DNA of 64,000 nt, taken from contig NZ_JAESVP010000004.1 in NCBI RefSeq assembly GCF_016765795.1, positions 62,001 through 126,000 on the forward strand, read 5' to 3'. A model generated the notes under the pieces. It saw only the letters and a program-made list of their open reading frames with translations. It had not been told where the DNA came from and made no database searches. The translations under genes and the position numbers were made by a program. Shown in pieces: positions 25,708 through 34,743 of the stretch (position 1 is the first letter of the stretch; each line of letters starts with the position of its first letter). The stretch comes from Fuscibacter oryzae (GTDB lineage: Bacteria > Pseudomonadota > Alphaproteobacteria > Rhodobacterales > Rhodobacteraceae).

Positions 25708-26925
25708 CTATGCCTCGCTGCCAAGCGGTGCAAGGAAGCGTTGCGACAGGGGAATCGATGCCGCGCCCAGCGTGCGGGCCTGATCGCCGATGGTGCCTTC
25801 AACGACATCGGGTTGTTCGATTCCCGAAAAATCCAGCGTTTGAAGGTTGGCTCTTACGGCTGAGACCAGCTCTAGCCGCCAATCCAAGGGCAACCAGCCA
25901 TCGATGATCATGGCTCTGATATCGACCACCGCCGTCACCGTCAGGGCGGCATGGGCGATGCCCGCCGCCGCCGCTGCAATCCAGTCGCGGCGAATTTGCG
26001 GTGGCACCGGCCAGTCATGGGCGCGGTCCCAGATGGCGCGCGCATCATGCCCGCCCGCCCGCATCAGATGCTCCAGTCGGGCCAGAGAGCCGACGTTGAT
26101 CAACTGGTGCATTCCGCCATCGGCCCGCGGCACGGGCAGCGAAGCGACAGCGGCCGCATTGCCCGAAGGCCCGACATGCAGCTTGCCGTTCAGCACCAAC
26201 CCGCCGCCAATGAAATGGGCGATGAACAGGTGCAGGAAATCGGCGGGCCGGTCTTCGCGGCCAAAGATCAGTTCTGCCCCGCAGGCGGCGGTGGCGTCGT
26301 TCTGGATATAGGTTGGCAGGCCCGACAAGGTGGCAATTTCGGCCTGAATGTCGCGGTGACGCCAAGCGTCCATTTCGGCTTGCGGTGCGCCAACGAATTG
26401 CGCCCAGTTCCACAGTTGAAACGGCATGGCGATGCCAATGCCCGCGATACGCCCCGCCCGGTCGGCAGGCAGGCTTGCCGCCAGTTCGGGCAGCGCATGG
26501 GCGACGAAATCCATCACGACACCGGGCGTCGGATAGGGATAGGTATGGCGTCTCAGCCCCACGGTCTGGCCGATAAAATCCATCAGCATCAAGTCGGTCG
26601 ATCGCCGCCCGATCTTCAGCCCCAGAAAATACGCCCCATCCGGGGCAAGGGCCATCGGCACCAGTGGCTGGCCAACCTTGCCGCGCACCTTTTCGCGCCG
26701 CACCAGCAGGCCATCATCTTCCAGCGCGCGCATGATCACCGAAACCGTCTGTGCTGACAGGCCAGTCATGCGGGCGATATCGGTCTTGGCCAGCGCACCA
26801 TGCGACCGGACCAGCGAAAGAACCAACCGTTCGTTCTGCGCCCGCATTCCCGCCTGATTGGTGCCGCGCAAGACGATGCTGTCTGTTGCCGGTCGATCAG
26901 CCAAGGTCTCTGGCGTCAGGTTCAA
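25708..26925 (-). CDS. ROK-family transcriptional regulator of the fructose locus (FrcR-like)
   Basis: This 405-residue NagC/XylR-type protein joins a MarR-like winged helix (GALAKTDIARMTGLSAQTVSVIMRALE, about residues 42-68) to a ROK sugar-kinase-like domain (YFLGLKIGRRSTDLMLMD and HFIGGGLVLNGKLHVGPSGNA). The usual ROK zinc-site cysteines are not evident, which fits a regulator rather than a kinase. A TTG start at 26925 follows GAGGATGGAACC, 11 bases after the stop of the mutarotase gene; an ATG at 26847 is the alternative. It is the second gene of a leftward pair, divergent from frcBCA, and probably binds the 36-bp dyad at 27431. Confidence 0.85.
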   Translation of the reverse strand: MNLTPETLADRPATDSIVLRGTNQAGMRAQNERLVLSLVRSHGALAKTDIARMTGLSAQTVSVIMRALEDDGLLVRREKVRGKVGQPLVPMALAPDGAYFLGLKIGRRSTDLMLMDFIGQTVGLRRHTYPYPTPGVVMDFVAHALPELAASLPADRAGRIAGIGIAMPFQLWNWAQFVGAPQAEMDAWRHRDIQAEIATLSGLPTYIQNDATAACGAELIFGREDRPADFLHLFIAHFIGGGLVLNGKLHVGPSGNAAAVASLPVPRADGGMHQLINVGSLARLEHLMRAGGHDARAIWDRAHDWPVPPQIRRDWIAAAAAGIAHAALTVTAVVDIRAMIIDGWLPLDWRLELVSAVRANLQTLDFSGIEQPDVVEGTIGDQARTLGAASIPLSQRFLAPLGSEA

Positions 26926-26935
26926 GGTTCCATCC

Positions 26936-27379
26936 TCAATTCGGCGCGTCGGGCAAGATCACCCCTTTGCGCAGGATGATATTGGCGAACAGGGCGCGCT
27001 CTCCGGTTGCGAAGATGCAGTATGCGGACTTGATCCTGGGGTAAAGCTGATCGCCGCCCAGCGGACGAACCGTGAAAGACGGCGCAAGGCGGGCGCAGGT
27101 GGCGTCTATGCTGTTGTGAATGGGCGCAAACTGGGCTGGATCGTTGTTCAGTGCTGCCCGGAACACCGCATCAGGAACGGCAGTATCCAGCGGCAGAACG
27201 GCCAGAATCGCCTCCAACACCGCCAGCATGTCGTGTCCATCGGCGCGCACCAGGCGGCGCGCATGTTCCTGTGCGGGATAGTTGGCGTCCACCAGGGCCA
27301 CCTCATCCCCATGCCCCATGGACCGCAGCGCATGAAGCGCGTCGGGCGACAGCAGCGGTGGGATGCCGATCAGCATCAT
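26936..27379 (-). CDS. RbsD/FucU-family sugar mutarotase
   Basis: This 147-residue protein carries the RbsD/FucU pattern IPPLLSPDALHALRSMGHGDEVALVDANYPA at its N-terminus (its catalytic His lies in GHGDE) and a C-terminal AYCIFATGERALFANIILRKGV segment. Members interconvert the anomers or ring forms of ribose, fucose or similar sugars before they are used. Divergent transcription from an frc-type importer suggests that it acts on fructose or a related hexose here. A sugar kinase gene, present in the Sinorhizobium frc operon, is absent from this cluster. Confidence 0.88.
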   Translation of the reverse strand: MMLIGIPPLLSPDALHALRSMGHGDEVALVDANYPAQEHARRLVRADGHDMLAVLEAILAVLPLDTAVPDAVFRAALNNDPAQFAPIHNSIDATCARLAPSFTVRPLGGDQLYPRIKSAYCIFATGERALFANIILRKGVILPDAPN

Positions 27380-27430
27380 TTAAATCCTTTGCCTCTATTC
27401 TGGGCAAAGCCTGCATCAGCTTGGCTGGCG

Positions 27431-27466
27431 CGTCAATAATAAATCACTGTGATTTATCTATTGACG
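27431..27466. promoter_or_regulatory. Large palindromic operator between the mutarotase gene and frcB
   Basis: A core ATAAATCAC-T-GTGATTTAT palindrome (27439-27457) is flanked by CGTCAATA on the left and TATTGACG on the right, extending the dyad to 36 bases with one extra base in the right half. AT-rich dyads of this sort are typical targets of ROK/NagC repressors, so the ROK regulator encoded at 25708 is the candidate. TTGACG at 27461 could also be a -35 box for frcB. Confidence 0.65.
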
Positions 27467-27563
27467 TAAGGCAGGGAATCGCGCCATGTTGCGGCCATCG
27501 GCGACCGTTCGGGAAAACAGAGCCGCCGGACCTACAGGATTACCGCTTTCGGGAGGATTGCGA

Positions 27564-28571
27564 ATGAAACTGAAGACCACTGCCCTGCTGGGCGCAGCGG
27601 CGTTTGCGCTGATGGCCGGTTCGGCTTCGGCTGCTGATCTGGTTTGCCTGATCACCAAGAACAACACCAACCCCTTCTTCGTGAAGATGAAAGAGGGTGC
27701 CGAGGCCAAGGCCAAGGAACTGGGCATGGATTTCCAGGCCTATGCCGGTGAGAAGGACGGCGATGCCGGCCCGCAACTGACCGCGATCGAAAACTGCGTT
27801 GCGGCTGGTGCCAAGGGTATCCTGATCACTGCATCGAACGACTCGGTCGCACCGGCGCTGAAAGACGCCCGCGCCGCCGGCATTCTGGTGATCGCGCTGG
27901 ATACGCCGCTGGCCGATGCCGATGCGCAGGACATGACCTTTGCCACCGACAACTTCCAGGCGGGTCTGCTGATCGGCCAATGGGCCAAGGCCCAGATGGG
28001 CGATGCCGCGGCAAGCGCCAAGATCGCCATGCTGGACATCAACAAGGACAACATCTCGGTCGACGTGCAGCGTGACACTGGTTTCCTCAAGGGCTTTGGC
28101 GTCGAAGTGCCGGATCTGAAAGTGATGGGGTCGGAAACCGATGCCCGCGTCATCGGGCATGAATCGTCCGAAGCCAGCGCCGAAGGCGGTCAGCGCGCCA
28201 TGGAAACCCTGCTTGCCAAAGATCCCGGCATCAACGTGGTCTACACCATCAACGAACCGGCCGCCGAAGGTGCCTTCCAGGCGCTGAAGGCCGCTGGCAA
28301 CACCGCGCTGGTGGTTTCGGTCGATGGCGGCTGCCCCGGTGTGAAAAACGTGCAGGCGGGTGTTATCGGCGCCACCTCGCAGCAGTATCCGCTGGATATG
28401 GCCTCGAAGGGCGTCGAAGCGATTGCGGCTTTTGCCAAGGATGGCACCAAGCCTGCCGCCTCGGAAGGGCTGGGCTTCTTCAACACCGGCGTCAACCTGG
28501 TGACCGACAAGCCGGCCGAAGGCGTGCCTTCGATCGACTCTGCCAAAGGGCTGGAGCTGTGCTGGGGCTGA
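27564..28571 (+). CDS. frcB: Fructose-type ABC transporter periplasmic binding protein (FrcB)
   Basis: This 335-residue protein has a Sec signal (MKLKTTALLGAAAFALMAGSASA, cleaved before ADLV) and a type I periplasmic sugar-binding fold: CLITKNNTNPFFVKMKEGAE, AAGAKGILITASNDSVAP, LDTPLADADAQDMTFATDNFQAG and SVDGGCPGVK. The pattern and the following permease/ATPase genes match FrcB of Sinorhizobium meliloti, a fructose/mannose/ribose binder. The ATG at 27564 has GGGAGG about 7 bases upstream. It is first in frcBCA and is divergently controlled with the mutarotase and ROK genes. Confidence 0.92.
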   Translation: MKLKTTALLGAAAFALMAGSASAADLVCLITKNNTNPFFVKMKEGAEAKAKELGMDFQAYAGEKDGDAGPQLTAIENCVAAGAKGILITASNDSVAPALKDARAAGILVIALDTPLADADAQDMTFATDNFQAGLLIGQWAKAQMGDAAASAKIAMLDINKDNISVDVQRDTGFLKGFGVEVPDLKVMGSETDARVIGHESSEASAEGGQRAMETLLAKDPGINVVYTINEPAAEGAFQALKAAGNTALVVSVDGGCPGVKNVQAGVIGATSQQYPLDMASKGVEAIAAFAKDGTKPAASEGLGFFNTGVNLVTDKPAEGVPSIDSAKGLELCWG

Positions 28572-28574
28572 TCC

Positions 28575-28670
28575 GGCCAAACTGAAATTGGCCAGTCTGA
28601 ACCTGACTTGTCTGAACCCGGTCATCTGACCCGGCTTGATTGCGCGAAGGGCGGCTTTGGGTCGCCCTTC
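28575..28670 (+). other. Two intercistronic hairpins after frcB
   Basis: GGCCAA/TTGGCC (28575-28593, 7-base loop) and GAAGGGCG/CGCCCTTC followed by TTC (28646-28670, 9-base loop) lie between frcB and frcC. The second resembles a leaky terminator. Such structures usually keep the binding protein in excess over the membrane subunits. Confidence 0.6.
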
Positions 28671-28725
28671 TTCACAAGGCGGCAATGACCGCCAGGTTTT
28701 CTCCAAGGAAGGGGGCATCTGCGCG

Positions 28726-29805
28726 ATGAGCACGGAAACCACGCCAACCAAGACGGTCTCTGATTACGAGGCCGTGCTGAACAAGGCGGATACCGCCGTG
28801 GCCAGCTTTCAAAAAGATGACAGCACGCTGATACATCGCGCCCGTGGTGTGTTGCGCAACAACCCCACGCTGATTCCGGCGCTGGTGTTGCTGACGGCGG
28901 TCATCATTTTCGGCATCATTGCCGACAACTTTCTGAAGATCGGCGCACTTTCGACCATCCTCAAACAGGTCACGGTCACAGGTTTCATCGCGCTGGCGCA
29001 AACGCTGGTTATTCTGACCGCCGGGATTGATCTGTCGGTCGGAGAGATTCTGGTTCTGTCCTCGCTGATCATGGGGAACCTTGCGGTCAACGCCGGGCTG
29101 CCGGTTGGCATTGCCGTGATCATCGGCATGTTCTTTGCCCTGTTGATGGGGCTGTTGAACGGGGTATTGATCGCCAAGATCAAACTGCCGCCCTTTATCG
29201 TGACGCTTGGCACCTTCTCGATCTTCCGCTCGCTCAAGTTGTGGTATTCGGGGTCGGAATCCATCCGCAACGCCGATATCGTTGAAAAGGCGCCCGGCCT
29301 TTTGTGGTTCGGCAAAGGGATCAATTTGGGCGGTGCCTCGATCCTTTATGGCGGGATCACGCTGATGCTGCTGGCGGGCGTGCTGTGGTATATCCTGAAC
29401 CACACCGCCTGGGGTCGCCATGTTCATGCCATCGGCGACGATCCTGATGCGGCGCGCCTGTCGGGCATCAACGTGGACCGCACGCTGATCTCTGTCTACG
29501 GTGTGGCGGGCCTGATCTGCGGCTTTGCGGCGTGGATCGCGATTGGCCGGGTGCAGTCGGTCTCTCCCATCGGGTTTGAAAACGTGAACCTGGCTTCGAT
29601 CACCGCCGTGGTGATTGGCGGCACCTCACTGTTCGGGGGGCGCGGGTCCATCGTCGGTTCGGTGCTGGGGGCCTTTATCGTGCAGGTGTTCATCACGGGG
29701 CTCTCGCTGGCCGGGGTGGACGACTACTGGCAGATGTTTGCTGCGGGCTGCCTTGTCATCATCGCCGTGGCATTGGACCAATCGCTGCGGAGGGCGTCGC
29801 AATGA
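28726..29805 (+). CDS. frcC: Fructose-type ABC transporter permease (FrcC)
   Basis: This 359-residue inner-membrane permease of the RbsC family has a cytoplasmic N-terminal tail of about 50 residues, then hydrophobic spans with LTAGIDLSVGEILVLSSLIMGNL, LPPFIVTLGTFSIFRSLKLW, GGTSLFGGRGSIVGSVLGAFIVQ and the C-terminal VDDYWQMFAAGCLVIIAVALDQ. The ATG at 28726 lies after AAGGAAGGGGG; an upstream ATG at 28636 would add an unrelated 30-residue leader through the hairpin and is not favoured. It overlaps frcA by ATGA. Confidence 0.91.
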   Translation: MSTETTPTKTVSDYEAVLNKADTAVASFQKDDSTLIHRARGVLRNNPTLIPALVLLTAVIIFGIIADNFLKIGALSTILKQVTVTGFIALAQTLVILTAGIDLSVGEILVLSSLIMGNLAVNAGLPVGIAVIIGMFFALLMGLLNGVLIAKIKLPPFIVTLGTFSIFRSLKLWYSGSESIRNADIVEKAPGLLWFGKGINLGGASILYGGITLMLLAGVLWYILNHTAWGRHVHAIGDDPDAARLSGINVDRTLISVYGVAGLICGFAAWIAIGRVQSVSPIGFENVNLASITAVVIGGTSLFGGRGSIVGSVLGAFIVQVFITGLSLAGVDDYWQMFAAGCLVIIAVALDQSLRRASQ

Positions 29806-30581
29806 CCCAGCAACCTATTCTGCAAGCCACCGGCCTGATGAAGCGTTACGGCACGGTGGTGGCCATGAACGGCGCCGATTTTGATTTGATGCCAGGAGAG
29901 ATTCTGGCGGTGATCGGCGACAACGGCGCTGGCAAATCGACACTGATCAAGGCCCTGTCGGGGGCGGTAACCCCCGACCACGGTACCATCGAACTGGACG
30001 GCAAACCGGTTCATTTCCGCAGCCCCGACGATGCCCGCGCATCTGGCATCGAGACGGTCTACCAGAACCTTGCAATGTCGCCGGCGCTGTCGATTGCCGA
30101 TAACATGTTTCTGGGCCGCGAATGGCGCAAACCGGGCATTCTGGGCAGCGTGTTCCGGCAGATGGACAAGCCGCGGATGAATGCCTTTGCCCGGCAAAAG
30201 CTGTCGGACCTGGGGTTGATGACCATTCAGGACATCAACGTCGCAGTCGAAAGCCTGTCGGGTGGTCAGCGTCAAGGCGTGGCCGTGGCGCGGGCAGCGG
30301 CCTTTGGCTCGAAAGTCGTGATCCTTGACGAACCCACCGCAGCGCTGGGTGTCAAGGAAAGCCGCCGCGTGCTGGACCTGATCCGCGATGTGCGGGCGCG
30401 TGGCATTCCGATCATCCTGATCAGCCACAACATGCCGCATGTGTTCGAGGTGGCCGACCGCGTTCACATCCACCGTCTGGGTCGGCGGCTGTGCGTCATC
30501 AACCCCAAGGACTACACGATGTCCGACGCGGTTGCCCTGATGACCGGCGCCATGGAGATCGACGGCAACAAGGCCGCCTGA
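29802..30581 (+). CDS. frcA: Fructose-type ABC transporter ATP-binding protein (FrcA)
   Basis: This 259-residue single-domain ATPase shows Walker A GDNGAGKSTLIKALSG (about residues 38-53), the signature ESLSGGQRQGVAVARA and Walker B VVILDEPTAALG, then the switch histidine in LISHNMPHV. Most sugar importers of this class use a double-domain ATPase (as eryE in this window); a single-domain protein is characteristic of the frc type. It energises FrcC. No kinase gene follows, and the operon ends with the hairpin at 30589. Confidence 0.92.
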   Translation: MTQQPILQATGLMKRYGTVVAMNGADFDLMPGEILAVIGDNGAGKSTLIKALSGAVTPDHGTIELDGKPVHFRSPDDARASGIETVYQNLAMSPALSIADNMFLGREWRKPGILGSVFRQMDKPRMNAFARQKLSDLGLMTIQDINVAVESLSGGQRQGVAVARAAAFGSKVVILDEPTAALGVKESRRVLDLIRDVRARGIPIILISHNMPHVFEVADRVHIHRLGRRLCVINPKDYTMSDAVALMTGAMEIDGNKAA

Positions 30582-30588
30582 GAACCGC

Positions 30589-30611
30589 CCCCCCGGCATT
30601 ACGCCGGGGGG
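30589..30611. terminator. Hairpin between frcA and the convergent ABC operon
   Basis: CCCCCCGGC pairs with GCCGGGGGG around the loop ATTAC (9-bp stem), filling almost the whole 31-base gap between two convergent stop codons. It can serve both directions; the T-run is weak. Confidence 0.7.
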
Positions 30612-30612
30612 C

Positions 30613-31677
30613 TTACGCCGCCCGCCCGTCCAGCACGATGATGTCGCTGGCATTAACAGAAACGGTCAGGTCTTGGCCCGGCTGTGGCACCATTTGGCCC
30701 TCGCGGTTGAACCGGGCGATGATCAGGGGCATATTTCCCCCGGTCATCACCCGCAGCCGGATGATAGAGCCAAGAAACTCGCTGTCGGCGACGCGGGTGT
30801 TCAGGACCACATTGCCCTCATATCCCATGTGCAGCCCCTCTGGCCGGATCGCCAGCGAAACCGGCGTGCCGGTCGGCTGATCCAGTGTCCGGCCCAGAGC
30901 GATTGCACCTGCCGGAGTTTCAACCAGTCCAGCGGCGGCATCGGTGATCGTGCCGGGCAACAGGTTGAGCGACCCGATGAATTCGGCAACGAAGCGGCTC
31001 GCAGGGCGGTTGTAGATCTCGGAAGGTGCGCCGACCTGCTCGGCCCGCCCGCCATACATCACGACCACGCGGTCAGACATCGACATCGCCTCTTCCTGAT
31101 CATGGGTCACGAACAGGGTGGTGATGCCAAGTTCGCGCTGAATGGCGCGAATTTCGCTGCGCAGGGAAATGCGGATTTTCGCATCCAGTGCGGAAAGCGG
31201 CTCGTCCAGCAGCAGAACGCGAGGGCGCGGCGCGATGGCGCGTGCCAGCGCCACGCGCTGTTGTTGGCCACCCGAAAGCTGGAACGGATAGCGCGCACCG
31301 AACCCGCCAAGACCAACCATGCCCAGCATCTCCTCCACCCGCTTTGCGGCTTCGGAACGCGGGGTGCCGGTAACCTTCAATCCGAAGGCCACGTTTTCGG
31401 CCACGGTCAGGTTGGGAAACAGCGCATAGGACTGAAACACCATGCCGATGCGGCGGCGGTTGGCGGGCAGGCCCGTCATATCCTGCCCGTCGATGGAAAT
31501 CTGCCCAGAAGTCGGGCCTTCGAACCCGGCCAGCATCCGCAGCACGGTGGTCTTGCCGCAGCCCGAGGGGCCGAGAAGCGAAATGAACTCTCCCTTTTCG
31601 ATGCCAAGGGAAAAATCGCGCACCACTTGCGTCGCGCCAAAGGATTTCTGGATGTTTTGCAGCGTTATGAACGACAT
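30613..31677 (-). CDS. PotA/FbpC-type ABC transporter ATP-binding protein
   Basis: This 354-residue ATPase has Walker [17 protein letters not shown] (about residues 36-51), the signature [15 protein letters not shown], Walker [13 protein letters not shown] and the switch [15 protein letters not shown]-terminal TOBE-type regulatory domain ([17 protein letters not shown]) follows. It is the final gene of a leftward operon: binding protein, two permeases, ATPase; its start overlaps the stop of the preceding permease gene by one base (TGATG). The class moves polyamines, iron, phosphonates or choline-like compounds. The substrate here is not certain. Confidence 0.9.
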   Translation of the reverse strand: MSFITLQNIQKSFGATQVVRDFSLGIEKGEFISLLGPSGCGKTTVLRMLAGFEGPTSGQISIDGQDMTGLPANRRRIGMVFQSYALFPNLTVAENVAFGLKVTGTPRSEAAKRVEEMLGMVGLGGFGARYPFQLSGGQQQRVALARAIAPRPRVLLLDEPLSALDAKIRISLRSEIRAIQRELGITTLFVTHDQEEAMSMSDRVVVMYGGRAEQVGAPSEIYNRPASRFVAEFIGSLNLLPGTITDAAAGLVETPAGAIALGRTLDQPTGTPVSLAIRPEGLHMGYEGNVVLNTRVADSEFLGSIIRLRVMTGGNMPLIIARFNREGQMVPQPGQDLTVSVNASDIIVLDGRAA

Positions 31678-32465
31678 CAGCGGCGTGCCTGCGTATGTTT
31701 TGAGAAACGGGAGAAAAGCTGGATCAGCCCCATAGAGGCCCAGGTGATAGCAAAGGCCACCACCGCCAGCGCGGCAGGTTCATAGGCCTTGTTCCCGCCC
31801 ATCCAGACCATATAGGGGCCAAAGGCCGGGCGGTTCAGCAAGGCAGCAAGGACATATTCGCCGATGACGATGGCGAATGTCAGGAAGGCGCCGGACAGGA
31901 TCGCCACAAGGATATTCGGCAGGATCACCTTGGCCATGATCGTGACCCATCCCGCGCCCAGCGACTGGGCCGCCTCGGTCAGCGTGCTTACGTCAATGGC
32001 GCGCAGGCCGGTGTCGATGGCTCGGTACATATAGGGCAAGGACAGCGTGGCATAGCCGCAGACCAGCAGAAAATCCGACCCCGCCGATGACCCCAGCAGT
32101 GGCAGCCAGCTAGAGGTGTTGTAAAGCCGGATATAGCCGAAGACGATGACGATGGGCGGAATGACCAGCGGCATCAGCGTCAGAAATTCGACCACCGGGC
32201 GCAGGCGCGGCAGTTTCAGCCGCACCCAGAACGCGGTGGGCGCGATGATCAGGACGCCCAGCACAATCGTTGCCATCGACAGGATGAAGGAATAGCCGAT
32301 CGTTTGGTGAAACTGCGGATCGCCCAGCACATTGCGATAAGCATCCAGCGAATATTCGCCCCGCCGGGCCCGCAACGAAAATTCCAGCGTGCCGACCAGC
32401 GGCAGCAGAAAGTAAAGGCAGGCCAGCCCGAAGAACAGACCAGAGACGAGACGGCCGGATTTCAT
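31677..32465 (-). CDS. ABC transporter permease (PotC-like)
   Basis: This 262-residue inner-membrane protein has about six hydrophobic segments and the binding-protein-dependent permease loop EAAQSLGAGWVTIMAKVILPNI (EAA motif), which contacts the ATPase. The start at 32465 (MKSGRLVSGLFFGLACLYFLLPL) overlaps the stop of the other permease gene by ATGA and opens directly into the first membrane span. A longer frame reading further upstream is a shadow of that gene. It forms the channel together with the permease encoded at 32462-33337. Confidence 0.9.
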   Translation of the reverse strand: MKSGRLVSGLFFGLACLYFLLPLVGTLEFSLRARRGEYSLDAYRNVLGDPQFHQTIGYSFILSMATIVLGVLIIAPTAFWVRLKLPRLRPVVEFLTLMPLVIPPIVIVFGYIRLYNTSSWLPLLGSSAGSDFLLVCGYATLSLPYMYRAIDTGLRAIDVSTLTEAAQSLGAGWVTIMAKVILPNILVAILSGAFLTFAIVIGEYVLAALLNRPAFGPYMVWMGGNKAYEPAALAVVAFAITWASMGLIQLFSRFSKHTQARR

Positions 32466-33337
32466 TTCTGCCACCTTTCGGCGCGGGCGCGCAGCGTGAC
32501 GTAGATCAGGTTGGCAATGCCGGTGAAGAAGATCATCGCAAAGGCGACAGCATAGCCCAGATGCGGGTCTTGCAGCACATCGCCGCGGATTTGCGCAAAC
32601 AGGATGATCGGCAGGATCGACAGCGACGATCCGGTCAGCGCCATGGCGGTGGCCACCGCGCCAAAGGCATTGGCAAACAGCAGCGCGAATGTACCCAGAA
32701 GCGAAGGCCACAGCACCGGCAAGGCCACCATGCGCCAGTATTGCGCGCCGCTGGCCCCAAGGCTTTCGGCGGCCTCGCGCCATTCCTTGCGCAAACCATC
32801 CAGCGCGGGGGTGATGATCAGGACCATCAGCGGAATTTGAAAATAGAGGTAGGCCAGTGCCAGACCGGGAAAACTGATCAGGTTAAAACCGGTCGCCATC
32901 AGGTTGATACCGAACCAGTCGCGCAGGATCACGGTGATCAGCCCCAGCCGCCCCAAAGTGGCGATAAAGGCAAAGGCCAAAGGCACGCCTGCAAAGTTTG
33001 AGGCGACGCCCGAAAACGTCATGGTCGCGCCGCGCAGCCAATCGGGCAACCCGCCCCGCGTAACCGCCGCCGCCAGCAGCAGCCCCAGCACGCAGCCCAA
33101 GGCCGCCGTCAGCAGGCTGAGTTTCAGCGACAACGCCAGCGCGTGCAGAATGCTGGGCGTCAGCAGGCCGCGCAGGTTCTGCAAGGTCACGGCCCCGTCG
33201 GGCGTGCGGAATGCACCCGTCACCACCTGCAAGGTCGGCAGGATCAGGAACAGCAGGGCAAAGGCCAGAAACGGAACAACGCCCAGCCAGACCAGCAGTC
33301 TGGACGCCGGGCGATCAGGGGCAAGCGGCATCGGCAT
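32462..33337 (-). CDS. ABC transporter permease (PotB-like)
   Basis: This 291-residue permease has an N-terminal membrane span (LLVWLGVVPFLAFALLFLILPTLQ), several further spans and the EAA loop EAAESLGASGAQYWRMVALPVL. Features such as ATMTFSGVASNFAGVPLAFAFIATLG are typical of spermidine/putrescine- or 2-aminoethylphosphonate-type permeases. It follows the binding-protein gene across 57 bases that contain a strong hairpin (33350-33381), and its stop overlaps the next permease start. Confidence 0.9.
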   Translation of the reverse strand: MPMPLAPDRPASRLLVWLGVVPFLAFALLFLILPTLQVVTGAFRTPDGAVTLQNLRGLLTPSILHALALSLKLSLLTAALGCVLGLLLAAAVTRGGLPDWLRGATMTFSGVASNFAGVPLAFAFIATLGRLGLITVILRDWFGINLMATGFNLISFPGLALAYLYFQIPLMVLIITPALDGLRKEWREAAESLGASGAQYWRMVALPVLWPSLLGTFALLFANAFGAVATAMALTGSSLSILPIILFAQIRGDVLQDPHLGYAVAFAMIFFTGIANLIYVTLRARAERWQK

Positions 33338-33349
33338 ATCCTGAAAAGT

Positions 33350-33381
33350 GGCCCCGCCACGGAGAGCAGCGTGGCGGGGCC
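33350..33381 (-). other. Intercistronic hairpin after the binding-protein gene
   Basis: A perfect 12-bp stem (GGCCCCGCCACG/CGTGGCGGGGCC) with an 8-base loop lies between the binding-protein stop and the permease start. On the transcribed strand it is followed by only a few A/T bases, so partial termination or 3' end protection is more likely than full termination. Confidence 0.7.
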
Positions 33382-33394
33382 GGTTTAGGTCAGA

Positions 33395-34513
33395 TCACTC
33401 GGCGACCTGGGCGCCAACGACGGCATCCCACTGACCCGAAACGACTTCCTTGTTCTTCGACTGTTGTTCGACAGTCGGGAAGACGGCGCGGGTATAGGCC
33501 TCTGCCGGGGGCAGGGCGTCCAGCAGTTCCTTCGGCACTTCGCCAGCCGCAACCATCTTGTTGAAGCGCGCGGTGTGGCAATAGCCCTTGACGTAGCCGT
33601 TCTGTCCTTCGTTCGAGAAGATATGCTCCATCCACAGCTTGGCGGCATTCGGATGCGGAGCATAGGCGCTGATCGCCTGCACATAGACACCGGCCAGAAC
33701 CGGGCCTTCGGGGATCACAACCTCAACCGGGGGGTTGCCCTTCAGGCTGTCACGCCACGCCAGCAGGTTATAGTCCCAGGCGGCGATGATCGGGGTCTGG
33801 CCTTGGGCCATGGTGCCCGACTTGCCGGTCACGGGCACGAAGTTGCCGGCCTTGTTCAGCTCGGCCATGAACTCCAGACCCTTCTTGCCCGACTCTTCGC
33901 CCGGCTGTGCGCCACGCGACAGGCCCGCCGACAGGATCGCCAGAATCGCCTGGTTCGAGGCGCGCGGATCGCCGGTCAGCGCGAAGGATGCGGCATAATC
34001 CGGCTTCAGCAGGTCATCCCACTTGGTGGGCAGGGTCTTGACCAGATCGGTGTTCACGCCGAACGCCATCACGCCGTAATAGGAACCGGCCCAGAAGCCA
34101 TCGGCATCCTTGATGTCGGCGGAAATGTCGTCCCAGGTCGAAACCTTGTAGGGCTGGATCAGCCCCTCGTCCTTGGCTTGCGGACCGAAAGCCAGACCAA
34201 CGTCGATCACGTCGGGGGCCTGTGGGCCGGTGTTGTCCTTGTTGGCGCGGATCGCCTCCAGCTCATCGGCCGAACCGGCGTCGGGGTTCAGCTCGTTGAC
34301 GGTGATTTCCGGATACTTGGCTTTGAAGCTGGCGATGATCTCGCCATAGTTGCACCAGTCATGCGGCAGCGCGATGGTGGTCAGCGCGCCTTCCTTCTTG
34401 GCGGCGGCCTCGATATCGGCCAGCGTTTCGGCCGAAGCAGCGGTCGTGGCCAGAACGGATGCCAGCATGGCGATCAGGCTGGCACCAGAGGCAAGGCCCT
34501 TGAGGGTGGTCAT
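33395..34513 (-). CDS. Periplasmic binding protein of the PotA/FbpC-type ABC importer
   Basis: This 372-residue protein starts with a signal peptide (LASGASLIAMLASVLATTAASA, cleaved before ETLADIE). The rest has the type II periplasmic-binding pattern of the PotD/AfuA group: IALPHDWCNYGEIIASFKAKYP, APDVIDVGLAFGPQAKDEGLI, YYGVMAFGVNTDLVKTLPTKW and YVQAISAYAPHPNAAKLWMEH. It is the first gene of the leftward importer operon. A BetI-like TetR regulator is divergently encoded 230 bases away, which hints at choline or a related amine as ligand, but this is inference from neighbourhood only. Confidence 0.9.
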   Translation of the reverse strand: MTTLKGLASGASLIAMLASVLATTAASAETLADIEAAAKKEGALTTIALPHDWCNYGEIIASFKAKYPEITVNELNPDAGSADELEAIRANKDNTGPQAPDVIDVGLAFGPQAKDEGLIQPYKVSTWDDISADIKDADGFWAGSYYGVMAFGVNTDLVKTLPTKWDDLLKPDYAASFALTGDPRASNQAILAILSAGLSRGAQPGEESGKKGLEFMAELNKAGNFVPVTGKSGTMAQGQTPIIAAWDYNLLAWRDSLKGNPPVEVVIPEGPVLAGVYVQAISAYAPHPNAAKLWMEHIFSNEGQNGYVKGYCHTARFNKMVAAGEVPKELLDALPPAEAYTRAVFPTVEQQSKNKEVVSGQWDAVVGAQVAE

Positions 34514-34743
34514 GTGAAACTCCTGTCATGTCAACGGAACGCCGGTCCGACCCTGCCCCACACAGGTTAGGCGAAAGGTATCGCCCGGTCGGTCACGTCC
34601 TGTCGCTGGCCTAGTCGGCGGGCGTGACGGCCAAGTTTCGGATTTCTTTCAGTTTCGTGACATTCCAGCGGGTGCCCGTTTCAGCGCGCTTATCATGGCG
34701 CGGGCTTTCCTGTATGAGACTGGCACCAAAAATCGGAGTGCAG

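Noticed and set aside
30613-34513. Naming the ABC importer a spermidine/putrescine or choline transporter
   Set aside because: Family pattern and the BetI-like neighbour allow several substrates; the sequence does not decide, so only the class is given.
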